Source: Toxonevra muliebris (lineage: Eukaryota > Arthropoda > Insecta > Diptera > Pallopteridae). Taken from it: DNA of 64,000 bases. The notes below the pieces were generated by a model. It had not been told where the DNA came from. It made no database searches and saw only the letters and a list, made by a program, of their open reading frames with translations. Location of the stretch: contig OY829330.1 in NCBI GenBank assembly GCA_963691655.1, forward strand, positions 17,974,182 to 18,038,181. Reading direction: 5' to 3'. Shown here in pieces: positions 54,701 to 64,000 of this stretch (the stretch's first letter is position 1; each line of letters starts with the position of its first letter). A program made the position numbers and the translations under genes.

Positions 54701-55480
54701 ACAAATAATTATTTTGTTTTCATACTATTATTCATGGAAATTATGCCCATCAATAACTCAGATAATTTTCGGGTATATCTCCACAACCAGAAATTTAGTA
54801 TAAGGATATTAATTGGCAATATAATGCCACAGGAAAACGGTCTGTGAAATTGAAAAAAGGGGGCATTACATCTCCTATATAATCTGAGTTTTAGCTATGG
54901 AATATTCAGTATTCATTTGTGGCACGTCTCTAAAAAACGTTATTTTGGCATTCCATGAAAAAATATGGAGTGGCCTTTTCCGTTCAACTCTAATGCTTCT
55001 ATACATATTTCGAGAACCAGAACCCACGTTGGTTGACAAAACCACGCCACAAAAAAAAATGTGGTTATGATTGAAAAAGACGGCGAGGAACTTTCGATAT
55101 AGCCTGATTTTTCATTATTGTACATCTTAGCAACTATTTGTAGTGCAAGATTTAGAATGATAATATGATTTGTCAATGGAATTTGGTGGATAAAGTATGG
55201 GTACACTTGAGTTAGTGACTGTTCCATCTCGGTTTTGTAAGGTATATTTCCTAAATTATTTGTGGTTAGAAAGCTTTGATTGCCAATGGAAAATGCTAGA
55301 AAAAAAATGAATGGAATAAATAAAATATGCGTGACACCTGCCATGCAAAGAAAATGTTTGAAACTGTATACCTGAGAAACCATTGCAAAGAACACACTGG
55401 CAGTTTGTGTGTGAAGGCGGATGGTTAGTAGTAGTTGTTGAGCAGAATGTGGAAGTTTTTTGGTATACAAAGGAAATGCT
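54700..55480 (+). repeat. Helitron-like interior sequence
   Basis: Contains CAGAAATTTAGTATAAGG, TGAAAAAAGGGGGCATTACATC and later CCACGCCACAAA. These match the phrase order of the Helitron at 21941 loosely. No 3' hairpin end was found. A 176-residue reverse open frame here is a shadow. Confidence 0.45.
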
Positions 55481-55670
55481 TCAAAAGGTATATATCTCTG
55501 CCTTATTTTGCTAAGGCCCTAACATCCATTTTTCAGTATAGAGTTTTCGATGGATTATGATAAAAAATGTTCCCTGTTCCGAAAATTTTAGAAACCTACA
55601 CTGAAAACTTGCAATCTTTTCTTTTTGCTTAAATTACAAATTCTCGAAATTCTCCTGTAAAATTTGAAAA

Positions 55671-55730
55671 ATGCGTGTTAAGGCTTTAGCAAATTAAGGC
55701 ATGCGTGTTAAGGCTTTAGCAAATTAAGGC
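55671..55730 (+). repeat. Exact 30-bp tandem duplication
   Basis: ATGCGTGTTAAGGCTTTAGC plus AAATTAAGGC is present twice head to tail without a mismatch. Its perfection suggests a recent slippage event. Confidence 0.97.
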
Positions 55731-56386
55731 AGCGATAAGGGGAACCATAGTAAGACAAGCAATACAAATTTATTTGTAAAGGATGTATGTTGATAGTTAT
55801 TAGAGAGCCTTAGTAAGAAAGATGGTGAAGGTTTGTATGTTAAGATGGGATGTTGATAGCAATAACTGAGAAGAATGTTGACACCATTAAACACGTGGAA
55901 GTGGAACTACTCATGTAAATGATGTGATTAGTGTAATGATTCGATTTTGATCGGAGACTGGCACGCTCATATAGATATATCTCTTGCAAAAGTTTTAATT
56001 GTTGTAATTTTTACATTACCCCTACTTTGCCAGGTCCGGACAAGTAGTAGTATAGTATCCTATAATATTAAATATTTTACGTGCAAAATATAATTGTGAC
56101 TTACATGTCTATTCTGTCCAAAATATATTATAAGCAATTGCTTATATCCACAAAATGGTACGACCGAGAATGTAGCTCAATTAAATAATGACGATTATCA
56201 GCTTCAATATAGCTCTTTTTTATATTCGCAATTGGCACTGAAAACAAAAGCGTATATACGACTGACACGATGCTGGATGTTTTAGCGAAACTAAACGTTC
56301 TAAACGTAATACTGATTTCTAAAAGTAACTGATTTTTAATCAAAACACGATTTTCATTATTGAAAACCAAATATAACAAGAAATAC
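55731..56386. other. No gene recognised
   Basis: Open 91-residue reverse frame at 56128-56403 runs into the next element and shows no domain. Confidence 0.35.
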
Positions 56387-56586
56387 CACTGTACAACGGC
56401 CAAAAAAGCTCAAGAGTTTTGAAAGTGGATCTTATATATTTCGAGTATGCTGAACATGATGCCGTTTTCTCTATATCGTCTAATTTTTTTAGATTTTTTG
56501 TAGATTTTTAAACAAAATAAAAATTATATGAGATCAACTTTCAAAACTCTTGAGCTTTTTTTTTTGGTAAATTCCGTTGTGCAGTG
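56387..56586. mobile_element. 200-bp hairpin element, GCTCAAGAG arms
   Basis: The ends CACTGTACAACGG and, reversed, CACTGCACAACGG are followed by A-rich strings, AAGCTCAAGAGTTTTGAAAG and GATCT(T/C)ATAT, in both arms. The right arm and its downstream neighbour recur at 63720-63830. No target duplication identified. Confidence 0.7.
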
Positions 56587-56628
56587 TAATTGTTGGGCCT
56601 TATGGCCGCTTCTAAGGCGGTCATAAAC
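56587..56628 (+). repeat. GC-rich palindromic family G, piece 2
   Basis: TTATGGCCGCTTCTAAGGCG followed by GTCATAA: a near-palindrome, also found at 63797-63830. Confidence 0.75.
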
Positions 56629-56859
56629 GCAAAATTTAATACAATACAATTTAATAACATTGTAAAAAATCGCCAACACACACAGAGATAGATGTACTCT
56701 TGGCTACGTAACTTTTGCAAATGTCAAGCTAAGACGCTAAGATTTAGAGGGAATATCAACAACAGATGTACCAGTTAACAAAAAATAACAGAACGCAAAT
56801 CGATGGAACGATGGGAGCGCTACACGGTGGTTATTCCGGGAACTTTTTGATCAAGGTGG
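56629..56859 (-). mobile_element. Truncated mariner end, copy 1
   Basis: Ends at TA 56860-56861 with, reversed, CCACCTTGATCAAAAAGTTC and CCGGAATAACCACCGTGTAG. It matches the right-hand 190 bp of the mariner at 61379-62250 (GCAAAATTTAATACAATAC at its inner edge). No transposase. Confidence 0.85.
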
Positions 56860-57318
56860 TATTATAAAAATTTATCTGGTTTTTGTGCTTAGTTTGTGAA
56901 AATAAAACCCTCTCAGTGGTAGCTGTTGGCAGACAAAATAAAGGCTCCTACAAAACTTTTTAATGGGGAATTTTTTATGGCAAAAACAAAACGCCAGAAC
57001 TCTTCGATACTGCCGTCTTTTTACATAAAATTATTTTGAAATAAAAGCCTCCACTCGCCTTCTAAATCTCCTACCTCTTCATTTTTTGCCAAACTCTAAT
57101 AAATTAAATGGCAGTTCATCATTAGTGTTGCCACATACATAGGTATTTAAATAAATAGAAAAGGTCTCAAAATATACTATAGGATGTGTGCTAAATGAAA
57201 TCTTTCTACTTTTTATGGAGAATCAAACACGCCGATCCAGCTATAGTCAATGATGCCCTTTCAAATGAAAGAGAAATGCAAAAAATTAATTCAACGAAAC
57301 CGTTCTTCAACTTACTGT
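56860..57318. other. No gene recognised
   Basis: AT-rich, no supported feature. Confidence 0.35.
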
Positions 57319-57732
57319 TTACGCTATATGCGAATGTAGTGAGCTGCACCCTTCGACAACGGGTTTGATTGGGCGCTCTATGCGCGGATGCAGTGTGCAG
57401 CGCCCGAAAACTTTCTTATGAAGTAATGCGCTATGCCCGGATCTATTATGTACCACCCGTAGACGATCTTTCCTATCTCTTCTCCAACGCTTGTGTCCCC
57501 AGCCAAAATTAACCTCGCCATCCAAAAAACCCAATCCCACCAACTCGCAGCACGCTAATTCTTCCTGCGTACGCCTCCACAACTCATCGCTGCTAATCCG
57601 CTCTGGCCATCTTATATCCGGTATCCTAGGTAAACATGTATTAGTAAATGACTGTATTTTTGCCTTCATGCTTTTGGATTCTTCCCATGTTTCAGGGTTG
57701 CACTTAACTAGTAATAAATAATTAATTTCCAT
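57319..57732 (-). pseudogene. LINE reverse transcriptase C-terminal relic (RTE-like style)
   Basis: The reverse frame reads MKAKIQSFTNTCLPRIPDIR, then WPERISSDELWRRTQE and FGWGHKRWRRDRKD. In endonuclease-RT proteins of this style the C-terminus has K-Q-F-N-CLR-I--I-WP--I-N-ELW--T followed by I--RKW-W-GH--R. Here CL-RI-DIRWPERIS-DELWRRT is well kept and the R-W-WIGH block is represented by GWGHKRWRRD. The remaining residues after RDRKD are probably out of frame. The catalytic RT is absent. The LINE call is solid; the clade is inferred. Confidence 0.7.
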
Positions 57733-58269
57733 TCCGTTGCATCCGCCGTTTTACCCCATTAAGAGCCATGATGAACAGTCCTCTTGGTGACACTATTCCG
57801 CCGGATGAAATTGTAAATCACATGCTCAAGTTCAAAAAAATATGGAATGCTGTAAGAAAATGGTCACATAAGTTATGATGGAGCTTAGAAGACTCGAGAA
57901 GGTGAGGAGCTCAGATGAAAGAAGCCTTTTCCCCGTAGTTTCGCGGGGTAAAATAGCCGAGAAAAAGGTGGTTTTAGTTGGTAGGAATCCGATGTAACCG
58001 GATAGGAATGCTTTATCATAATTCATCAAAAATTTGATATTGAAAATTTAATGTTAGGGACCCAAGTCTGAGGAGTACGAGTGCTAGGGCCAGAGTTCCT
58101 TGTAAAGGGCAGAAATTGTGTCTCTGACTGCTTTGCGCCCATGCTGCTATTTTTTCAAATCTTTTCGTGTAATTGAGGATATTATGAAATTGTTTTTATA
58201 GTTACCATAACTATGAAAACAAATTGACCAATGCTTATCATACGTTTTTTAAAAATTTTGTTATGGAAT
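57733..58269. other. No gene recognised
   Basis: Balanced composition in parts (57770-58150). Could be more of an old LINE, but no motif is clear. Confidence 0.35.
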
Positions 58270-59132
58270 TTTTGTTTATCGTCCGTGCGGATGGTTATGT
58301 ATGAACGAGGTAGTAGTAGCAATTTAGTTTTAAAAAGCATGTGCGCAATGGCTTAGCAAAAAACAGTATTAATGCGGTTTGGCGCACTTTCCTAGCAAAG
58401 AATAAGATTTGATTATCAAGTAAATGGAAGTTGTTTTCAGACGTAACTAGAGCGATATAAAGTTACGCTGCTCAAGTATGGGGATTTTTTGAAAAGGATA
58501 TTACATCTCCCAAGCAATACCCCGTCATATTGCATGCTCTTAGAGTCAGGTCATTTGAGATATGTTTTCAAGATTTTATTTGAATATAAAGATAACAGGC
58601 TTTTTCATAAACTTTCTAAAATAATATTGGAAAAACAAATATTCTGGAGAGAATGAATTCAAAACATAATCGCATCACTAAAGTTGTCTTGGAGCTGAGA
58701 CATATTAAATAGACGGGAGTGAAATAATAATATATTCTTAACGCTGCTGCTTGGTTTTTACTATGTCATATTTGCTGGCAAATTTGATTAAATTTGACAT
58801 AGTGAAAACCAGGCATAAGAGAGCTGAACTCGAAACATTGCTTAGTAGTTCACGCATATACAAAGAACTTGATCACAACATTGGTGCTAGTTATTTAAAT
58901 GATAATTTTGACTATTATAAAATAATGTGGATTTCCAAGGCCAACTGCAACCTAATATACTTAAGAGGTAACAGTAATTTTAATTGTAATTTAAATCGAG
59001 AAATTCAGCTTAAATATTGATGAAATAGTTCATATATTGAATGAAGTGGGCTCACGTGGGTGCGAAAATTTAGTTGACTATCTCACTGATGCTTTAAATT
59101 ATAGGCAATTAATTGTAAACGAGTTCAATTAA
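58270..59132 (+). pseudogene. LINE ORF2 C-terminal relic, frameshifted
   Basis: YAAQVWGFFEKDI at about 58463 fits the Y--QVWG block that follows the RT thumb. A region with stops comes next. The open frame 58751-59020 has ELETLLSSSRIYKELDHNI and DYYKIMWISKANCNLIYLRG. After a frameshift it closes with IVHILNEVGSRGCENLVDYL, TDALNYRQLIVNEFN and a stop. A late L-----WE-LV-Y---AL-YR--L--EFN ending is one that I associate with a non-LTR ORF2 lineage, but the assignment rests on pattern memory and not a search. Many stops. Confidence 0.5.
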
Positions 59133-60068
59133 ATTTGTTAATGTATACCTAAGTAATATAGTAAAAGATTGATTTTTTCGACAGACGACTTTGCAGTCAG
59201 TGTCGTATGTTCTTTTAGTTAAGTCATTAAAAGTTTGTATTTTTATATAAGAAAATGTCAAATAAAAGAATTATCTACCTAGTCGTAGGTCGAGTACTAA
59301 CTGTAAATGGATATACTTTTTTGTACATAATGACATTCCTTCTGTCCTCATCACTCCGACACTTTGCTTTTTCTGTTAGTTGAACTATTATTCATGGTTA
59401 TTATTCCCCTGTTGATTAAGGCATATTTAATTTTATGTTACATTCAGGACCATATGGAGTTGAATTTCATTTAAAATTTTGCTTCCTCATATGTAAATTG
59501 GCTTTATATGTAGAATGTAACTCAAATCGATCAAAATGTTTGACATTTCACTTTTTATCACATTTGCATTACTCCATTTGAAAATATAAATGTCCATTTG
59601 ATATACGATGGCCGATATGCCGTGGCCGACTTGAATCCGACATCTGTCCTGCGTCGGAGCCAAGGTGGCCGGCATAATTTTTTACTCGGGGACATTTGCC
59701 CGTTATCACGCAATTCTTATTTGAATACTAAGAAAACGAACTATATTATATTATGACGCTTACGTTCTTGAGACTCCATCCCCAATGTGGCCAACTCAGC
59801 GCTTTTCCCGCTAAATTTAGTGCTTTTTGAAAATTAAAAAGCGGAAAAAAAGTGTTCTAGCGGTCAGCGGGTTTTTTAACGTGTTTTTTTTAATTTAAAA
59901 GACACTAAATGCTCCGCTAAATAATCAATTTCCTGAATAATCTTAACAACATTTTTTATCGAAACAAAGAGCAATGAACTTATTTAAAACCAAAGTTCGT
60001 AACCGTAAGTCACTCAATTCAAAAAATTCTTTACCTCATATAAAAAATGGATTAAAACACGAAAATTT
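59133..60068. other. No gene; possible hAT-like border
   Basis: GGCCAACTCAGCGCTTTTCC at about 59785, with later AGCGG/CCGCT words, resembles a hAT-style end with subterminal repeats, but no partner end was found. 59585-59680 has a GGCCGA/TCGGCC-rich patch. Confidence 0.35.
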
Positions 60069-60395
60069 ATGCCATCGTACGACCTGCGGTGTAGAATTCT
60101 GAGCTTAGAAAAACTTTCTAATAGAAGAAAAATACAAGATATCCTGTTCATAAAAGATATCTACGATAAACGAATTGATTCGCCTGATTTGCTTATGCTT
60201 TTGCCGTTTTATGCACCCAGTCGATTACTGAGGCAAAAGCTTATTTTTTATACTCAATCTCGAAGAACTATATACGGTAACAATGAGCCGATTCACAAGT
60301 TCACCTCTTTGTGTAATTTTATTATAGAAGATATTGACATTAGTTTAAATAGGGAGATTTTTAAAAGACTTGTAAATGAATTTTTTAGCTTCTAA
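60069..60395 (+). pseudogene. Jockey-like LINE ORF2, C-terminal fragment
   Basis: A 108-residue frame gives MPSYDLRCRILSLEKLSNRR, then KIQDILFIKDIYDKRIDSPD, LLPFYAPSRLLRQKLIFYT and RRTIYGNNEPIHKFTSLCN, ending IDISLNREIFKRLVNEFFSF. LP-Y--RC-L--L--L--RR, then the L---I--P-LL---(F/Y)-AP-R-LR and Y---EPI-------N patterns, and the F-----S---FR terminus, are the C-terminus of Jockey/Doc-type ORF2. No stops within, but RT and endonuclease are missing. 5' truncated; no tail visible. Confidence 0.82.
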
Positions 60396-61231
60396 TGCTT
60401 TATTAAATGTTATCGTAGTTTTAAGACACAAATCTGTAAGGTCACAGCCCGGTAGATTGATTGAAATAAGTAAATCATACAAATACAAAATACCAGATGG
60501 CATAAATGTTTATTTATAATGCTTCTGAATTCAGATTAAAGAGTGTGTTATGGCCAGAAGAAGCTGATAGTAATTAAGAGAATATAGACTTCGATTGTAT
60601 AATTTAAAAATGCTTTGAATTAAAAACTTTAAAAATACATGTATTTAATTAATTTTCTTTTTAATGCAGCAGAATCCCGATAATTCGTAATCGAAAGGGA
60701 CCAGCATTTTTTTACGAATTACAGAGGTTTTCGATTTAACCCTTTCACCCCCGAGTTTTTCTTCAAAATCTTTATTGAGTTTTTTCAATATTTTATGCAA
60801 ATATTAAAATAAACTTAAAAAAACATTTTGTCCAGGACTCTTAATCCTTTCAGTTATCCTTAAGTTTTCCAATGGGGCATAATGTCTGCTATAACCTTTG
60901 TAACCAAAAATTATAGCAAAGCCAATTTAGGGCAATGACACTTCATGTATACAATCCACTCATTGACAGCCAGCATCCGTATTTTAAAGAAAACTCAGAT
61001 AAAATGGAAATCGTATCTCCCATTTTACTTGAGTTTTCAAACATTATTGGGATATACGTTAACGAGGTTAAAATACGAATTAACGGCTTTTTAGTTTATG
61101 GCTCTCCCCGTGTATGTTGTCAACCACAAAAAGCACAAAAAATTTTATAAATAAAGTGAACGTAGTTATCTACAATGATTTATTTCTTTCGAATCATAGT
61201 TCCATAGAATTTTGCTTTGCATTACGAATTA
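60396..61231. other. No gene recognised
   Basis: AT-rich. A 71-residue frame at 60935-61150 has no domain. TTTAACCCTTTCACCCCCGA at about 60735 resembles a piggyBac-like end, without a partner. Confidence 0.35.
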
Positions 61232-61376
61232 CCACCTTGATCAAAAAGTTCCCGGAATAACCACCGTGTGGCGCTCCCATCTTTCCGATTTGAGTTCTGA
61301 TTTTTTTTGTTAAGTTGGTACTTCTGTTGTTGATGTACCCTCATATAAATCGAAATTGGTTGTTGACAACCTCTTA
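61232..61376 (+). mobile_element. Truncated mariner end, copy 2
   Basis: Follows TA 61230-61231. CCACCTTGATCAAAAAGTTC, then CCGGAATAACCACCGTGTGG: the same terminal sequence as the reversed right end of the mariner at 61379-62250, which it abuts at TA 61377-61378. The rest of this copy is missing. Confidence 0.85.
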
Positions 61377-61378
61377 TA

Positions 61379-62250
61379 CCACCTTGATCAAAAAGTTCCC
61401 GGAATTTATCCAGAAAATTAGAAATACAAGTTTATTCATCTAAATCTATATTGCCCCCTTCAAAGTAATCCCCATCGACTGCAACACACTTATGCCAGCG
61501 CTTGATCCAATCCTCGAAACTTTTTTTATATTAGGTTTTCGGTATGTCCATCAGTGCTTCCTGCGATTTTTCCATTACTTCCTATCGGCTGCTGAAACTC
61601 GTTCCCCGTAATGGTTTTTTAACTCGATTGAACAGAAAGAAGTCATAGGGAGCCAAATTAGGTGAATTCGGTTGCGGTTGGATGGTATTTGTTGCATTTT
61701 TCGTCAAAAAATTACGAAGAATGATGGCACTGTGCGAAGGTGCGTTATCATGGTGCAAAATCTACGAGTTTTCTGTCCTCAATTCTGGTCTCCTTCGGCA
61801 AATTGCTTACCGCAAACACCTCATAACGCCCAAATAATACTCTCTGATGGTTAATTTGCAGTTATTGACCAAAATTTCTATTACTTTATCAACATTTTCG
61901 TCGGTTTTCGATGTCGATGGTCTGCTACTGCGTTCACCATTTTCGATTGACTCACGACCACTTTTGAACCGCTCGTGCCACTGGTAAACTACCGTTTTCT
62001 TTAGAGAATCGTTGCCGAAACACTTTCCAAAATTTCCAACGTTCGCGCACCATTAAATCCGTTTTTTACGCAAAATTTAATACAATACTATTTAATAAAA
62101 TTGTAAAAAACTACGTAACATTTGCAAATCTATAACGCTAAGATTTAGAGGGAATATTAACAACAGATGTACCAACTTAACAAAAAACTCAAATCACAAC
62201 GATGGGAGCGCCACACGGTGGTTATTCCGGAAACTTTTTGATCAAGGTGG
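61379..62250 (-). mobile_element. mariner transposon, internally deleted (872 bp)
   Basis: TA at 61377-61378 and 62251-62252. The ends CCACCTTGATCAAAAAGTTC and, reversed, CCACCTTGATCAAAAAGTTT continue CCGGAAT. Full mariners are about 1.3 kb; this copy lacks the middle third of the transposase. Two further termini of the same family lie at 56629-56859 and 61232-61376. Confidence 0.92.
61432..62010 (-). pseudogene. mariner (DD34D) transposase pseudogene
   Basis: The N-terminal part reads TVVYQWHERFKSGRESIENG, then ERSSRPSTSKTDENVDKVIE and LTIRE: helix-turn-helix region with the mariner W---F--G-----D--R-GRPST pattern. It then jumps to ILHHDNAPSHSAIILRNFL and PNLAPYDFFLFNRVKKPLRG. The two aspartates are separated by 34 residues, giving the D34D spacing of true mariners. 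The first catalytic aspartate and its surroundings are deleted. Two in-frame stops lie near the end before FEDWIKRWHKCVAVDGDYFE. The enzyme would excise and insert at TA; this copy is inactive. Confidence 0.93.
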
Positions 62251-62252
62251 TA

Positions 62253-63517
62253 TTTCTTCATTTTAGCGGATTTGGAAAAACAAAAGTTAGCCATACTGTC
62301 CATTCCCAATCTCAATAGATATCGGAGTGACCTACATGGCTGACATACATCGTACCGACATTCGTGGCCGACGACAGATCGAGAACGGCCTAAGGTCACG
62401 AAATTACGGCTCCAAGCGACGTAGGATGCCGAGCTCAGTCCGACGTTGATTCTACTTAAACTTTTCACTCGGGTGACAATATTACAAATAGGAAATATGT
62501 ATATATCTATTCACGATATTGCTGTATCACGATAATATCTCCTCGTACCCTAAAAATAAAAATTTGAACCTATCACACCCTGTTCGAGATTCTGCATACT
62601 GATTAAGCTATGTAGAATAACTGAATCATCAAAAAATGTTCCTACCATCTTTTCTGGTTTCATGCTTGATTTGATAATATGTACATATATGTAATGTAAA
62701 TTTGCAAGTAAATCGTAACATAAAATTCAAAAAGCCATAACAACAACAAAAATTCAAAATCGAGTTTTCTTTTATTGATTATGGTGCATTTGACTAAATT
62801 ACATGCTTTTTTTGCATCGTTTTTGACTTCTTTTATAAAAAAAGTGTCGTTACGGCTTTTTGGATTTTAGGTGACGTAATGTATAATTTTTATTATGATA
62901 TTTTTCAATTTAGGTGCTGATTCCACTTCATTGCACTTGAATAAATTCTGTGTACGATTATGATTGTTATTACCTCAATTAATACTGAAAATATCGCTCC
63001 GCATTAACTTTGGTGAGCTTGAAGATGTTAAATTTGTGCTCAGATTAACACTTTTGCTTGCAAAATTAAGAAAAATAAAGTTCTTCTTAACCTGTATATT
63101 AACCGTTCGTCTGTACCTTGGGGTCCATATTTTATTTTACTTTGTATTTTTTTTCTTTTGTTATGTGATGTAGCATGATAATTATTGCAGCTACTTATTA
63201 TATATATTGTTAAAATCATTGAAACATTACGTCAACAAAATTAATCAGTGGGTTTTTCTGCAAACTTACCAAATAAATGAAATTCAATAGCTTAGATTCG
63301 TCATTATTGAAGGCCAGCGTAGGTCAAAGTGTAGCACAAGAGCATAGAAGTTTCACACGTACAGGGCAAATTTCTTTAGAAAGAGACTGCAGCCGATCAT
63401 TGTGCATTAGGGTGGTTCTTATTTTCCAAATTTGATTTTTTTTGCGCAGTTTAGTTCCATTACATGATAAAATGACCTGTGCGAAATTGACTTTAATTGG
63501 ATAAGGGGCCGTTCACA
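62253..63517. other. No gene recognised
   Basis: 62286-62470 has balanced composition with GGCCGA words similar to 59585-59680. A 103-residue reverse frame over 62157-62468 crosses the mariner border, so it is not a gene. ATTAGGGTGGTTCTTATTTT at about 63407 looks like an element end but has no partner. Confidence 0.35.
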
Positions 63518-63570
63518 CAGTAGCAGTTTTAGGATTTGGGGAGGCTGATTTTACTAAATTAAAAGATAAT
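63518..63570 (+). mobile_element. Truncated hAT MITE, relative of 1837-2032
   Basis: CAGTAGCAGTTTTAGGATTT, then GGGGAGG and TGATTTTACTAAATTAAAAG align with the left 60 bp of the complete MITE. It is cut off into a T-rich tract. Confidence 0.75.
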
Positions 63571-63786
63571 TTTTTTTAGATTTTTTTTTTTTTGTAGATT
63601 TTTAAACAAAATTAAAATCTACAAACAATATTTTTTATGTGCAACCCGTTTTTTCAACCCGTTATAAAATAATTAGACGAGACAGAGAAAAACTGAAAAC
63701 GCCATCATATTCAGCATACTCGAATTATATGAGATCAACTTTCAAAACTCTTGAGCTTTTTTTTTTTGGTAAATTCCGTTGTGCAG

Positions 63787-63945
63787 TGTAATTCTTGGGC
63801 CTTATGGCCGCTTCTAAGGCGGTCATAAAGCCTAAAAAAATTCGGCGTTGCGATCGCTTCTACACTGGGCGTTATGACCGTTTTCGCGGCGGTCATAGCG
63901 CCTAAAATGATTTTGGGCGTTATGGCCGTGGGCGTTATGTCCGGG
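63787..63945. repeat. GC-rich palindromic family G, piece 3
   Basis: Repeated GGCGTTATG(A/G)CCG and CGGTCATA words: TTATGGCCGCTTCTAAGGCG, GGGCGTTATGACCG, GCGGCGGTCATAGCGCC, and finally GGGCGTTATGTCCGGGCAC. It continues from a copy of the right arm of the 56387 hairpin element (63720-63786). The terminal string is the inverse of the start of piece 1 at 52567. Confidence 0.78.
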
Positions 63946-64000
63946 CACCAAATTTTAGATTGTGCAAGGCAAAAGAAGAATTAAGTATAGCTCCGGGTCC

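Noticed and set aside
54940..55470. 176-residue reverse-strand open frame, the second longest frame here
   Set aside because: It lies antisense to Helitron-like interior phrases, is hydrophobic and low in complexity, and shows no domain. Probably a shadow.
62157..62468. 103-residue cysteine-containing reverse open frame
   Set aside because: It starts outside and ends inside the mariner terminus (62250), so it is a junction artefact.

Overview
This window looks like non-genic, transposon-packed nuclear DNA of an insect, most likely a fly (Diptera: Brachycera). The evidence is strong AT-richness, long A/T runs, no dense coding, and relics of Jockey-like and R1/LOA-like LINEs, Tc1 and mariner elements, hAT elements and MITEs, Helitrons, a PIF/Harbinger-like element and piggyBac-like MITEs. 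The species is inferred only by element style and I cannot name it. I found no intact host protein gene, rRNA, tRNA gene or CRISPR array. Nearly every short open frame is chance or a shadow of a repeat.

Layout. 1-9.6 kb: a dispersed repeat, two hAT insertions sharing overlapping target duplications, a reverse-transcriptase (RT) relic split by a 1.55-kb foldback element, a TA-flanked MITE, a reverse-strand LINE relic, a 40-bp palindromic tandem array, and a LINE relic split by a 74-bp tandem array. 9.6-12 kb is empty. 12-20 kb: a hAT element with a perfect 8-bp target duplication inside Helitron-like sequence, then a 6.3-kb region bounded by 408-bp inverted repeats whose outer ~265 bp are identical. 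Between those repeats lie a second inverted-repeat pair, a Tc1 element, a second copy of the repeat at position 1, and two MITEs. 20-24 kb: a 78-bp tandem array and a well-bounded Helitron (21941-23356).

24-31 kb: a 1.1-kb TA-flanked element and a dead Tc1 element split by another TA-flanked element. 33.5-36.8 kb is the clearest nest: a PIF/Harbinger-like element (TTA duplication) with a MADF/Myb-like open frame cut by a palindromic MITE, plus a 2.3-kb hAT element (8-bp duplication) that itself holds a LINE RNase H relic. 38-43 kb: a piggyBac-like MITE, a gene-poor stretch that could be host sequence, a LINE RNase H relic, and an uncharacterised protein-family fragment. 43.5-47.3 kb: a 3.75-kb TA-flanked element carrying a tandem array and a Jockey-like LINE. 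50-56 kb: a 280-bp direct duplication whose second copy was split by a hAT element, a second copy of the 26.4-kb element, GC-rich palindromes, and tandem Helitron-like units with tRNA-like boxes. 56-64 kb: mariner ends and an internally deleted mariner, three LINE C-terminal relics, and more GC-rich palindromic repeats.

Nothing here appears to work as an operon or pathway; the region is best read as a record of layered insertions. Several insertions are proven within the window because a second copy of the target shows the empty site. No previously undescribed functional system is demonstrated. The strongest candidates for new element families are the near-identical 408-bp inverted repeats, the TA-flanked CAC-ended families, the GC-rich palindromic family, and the tandem arrays with a dyad in every unit.
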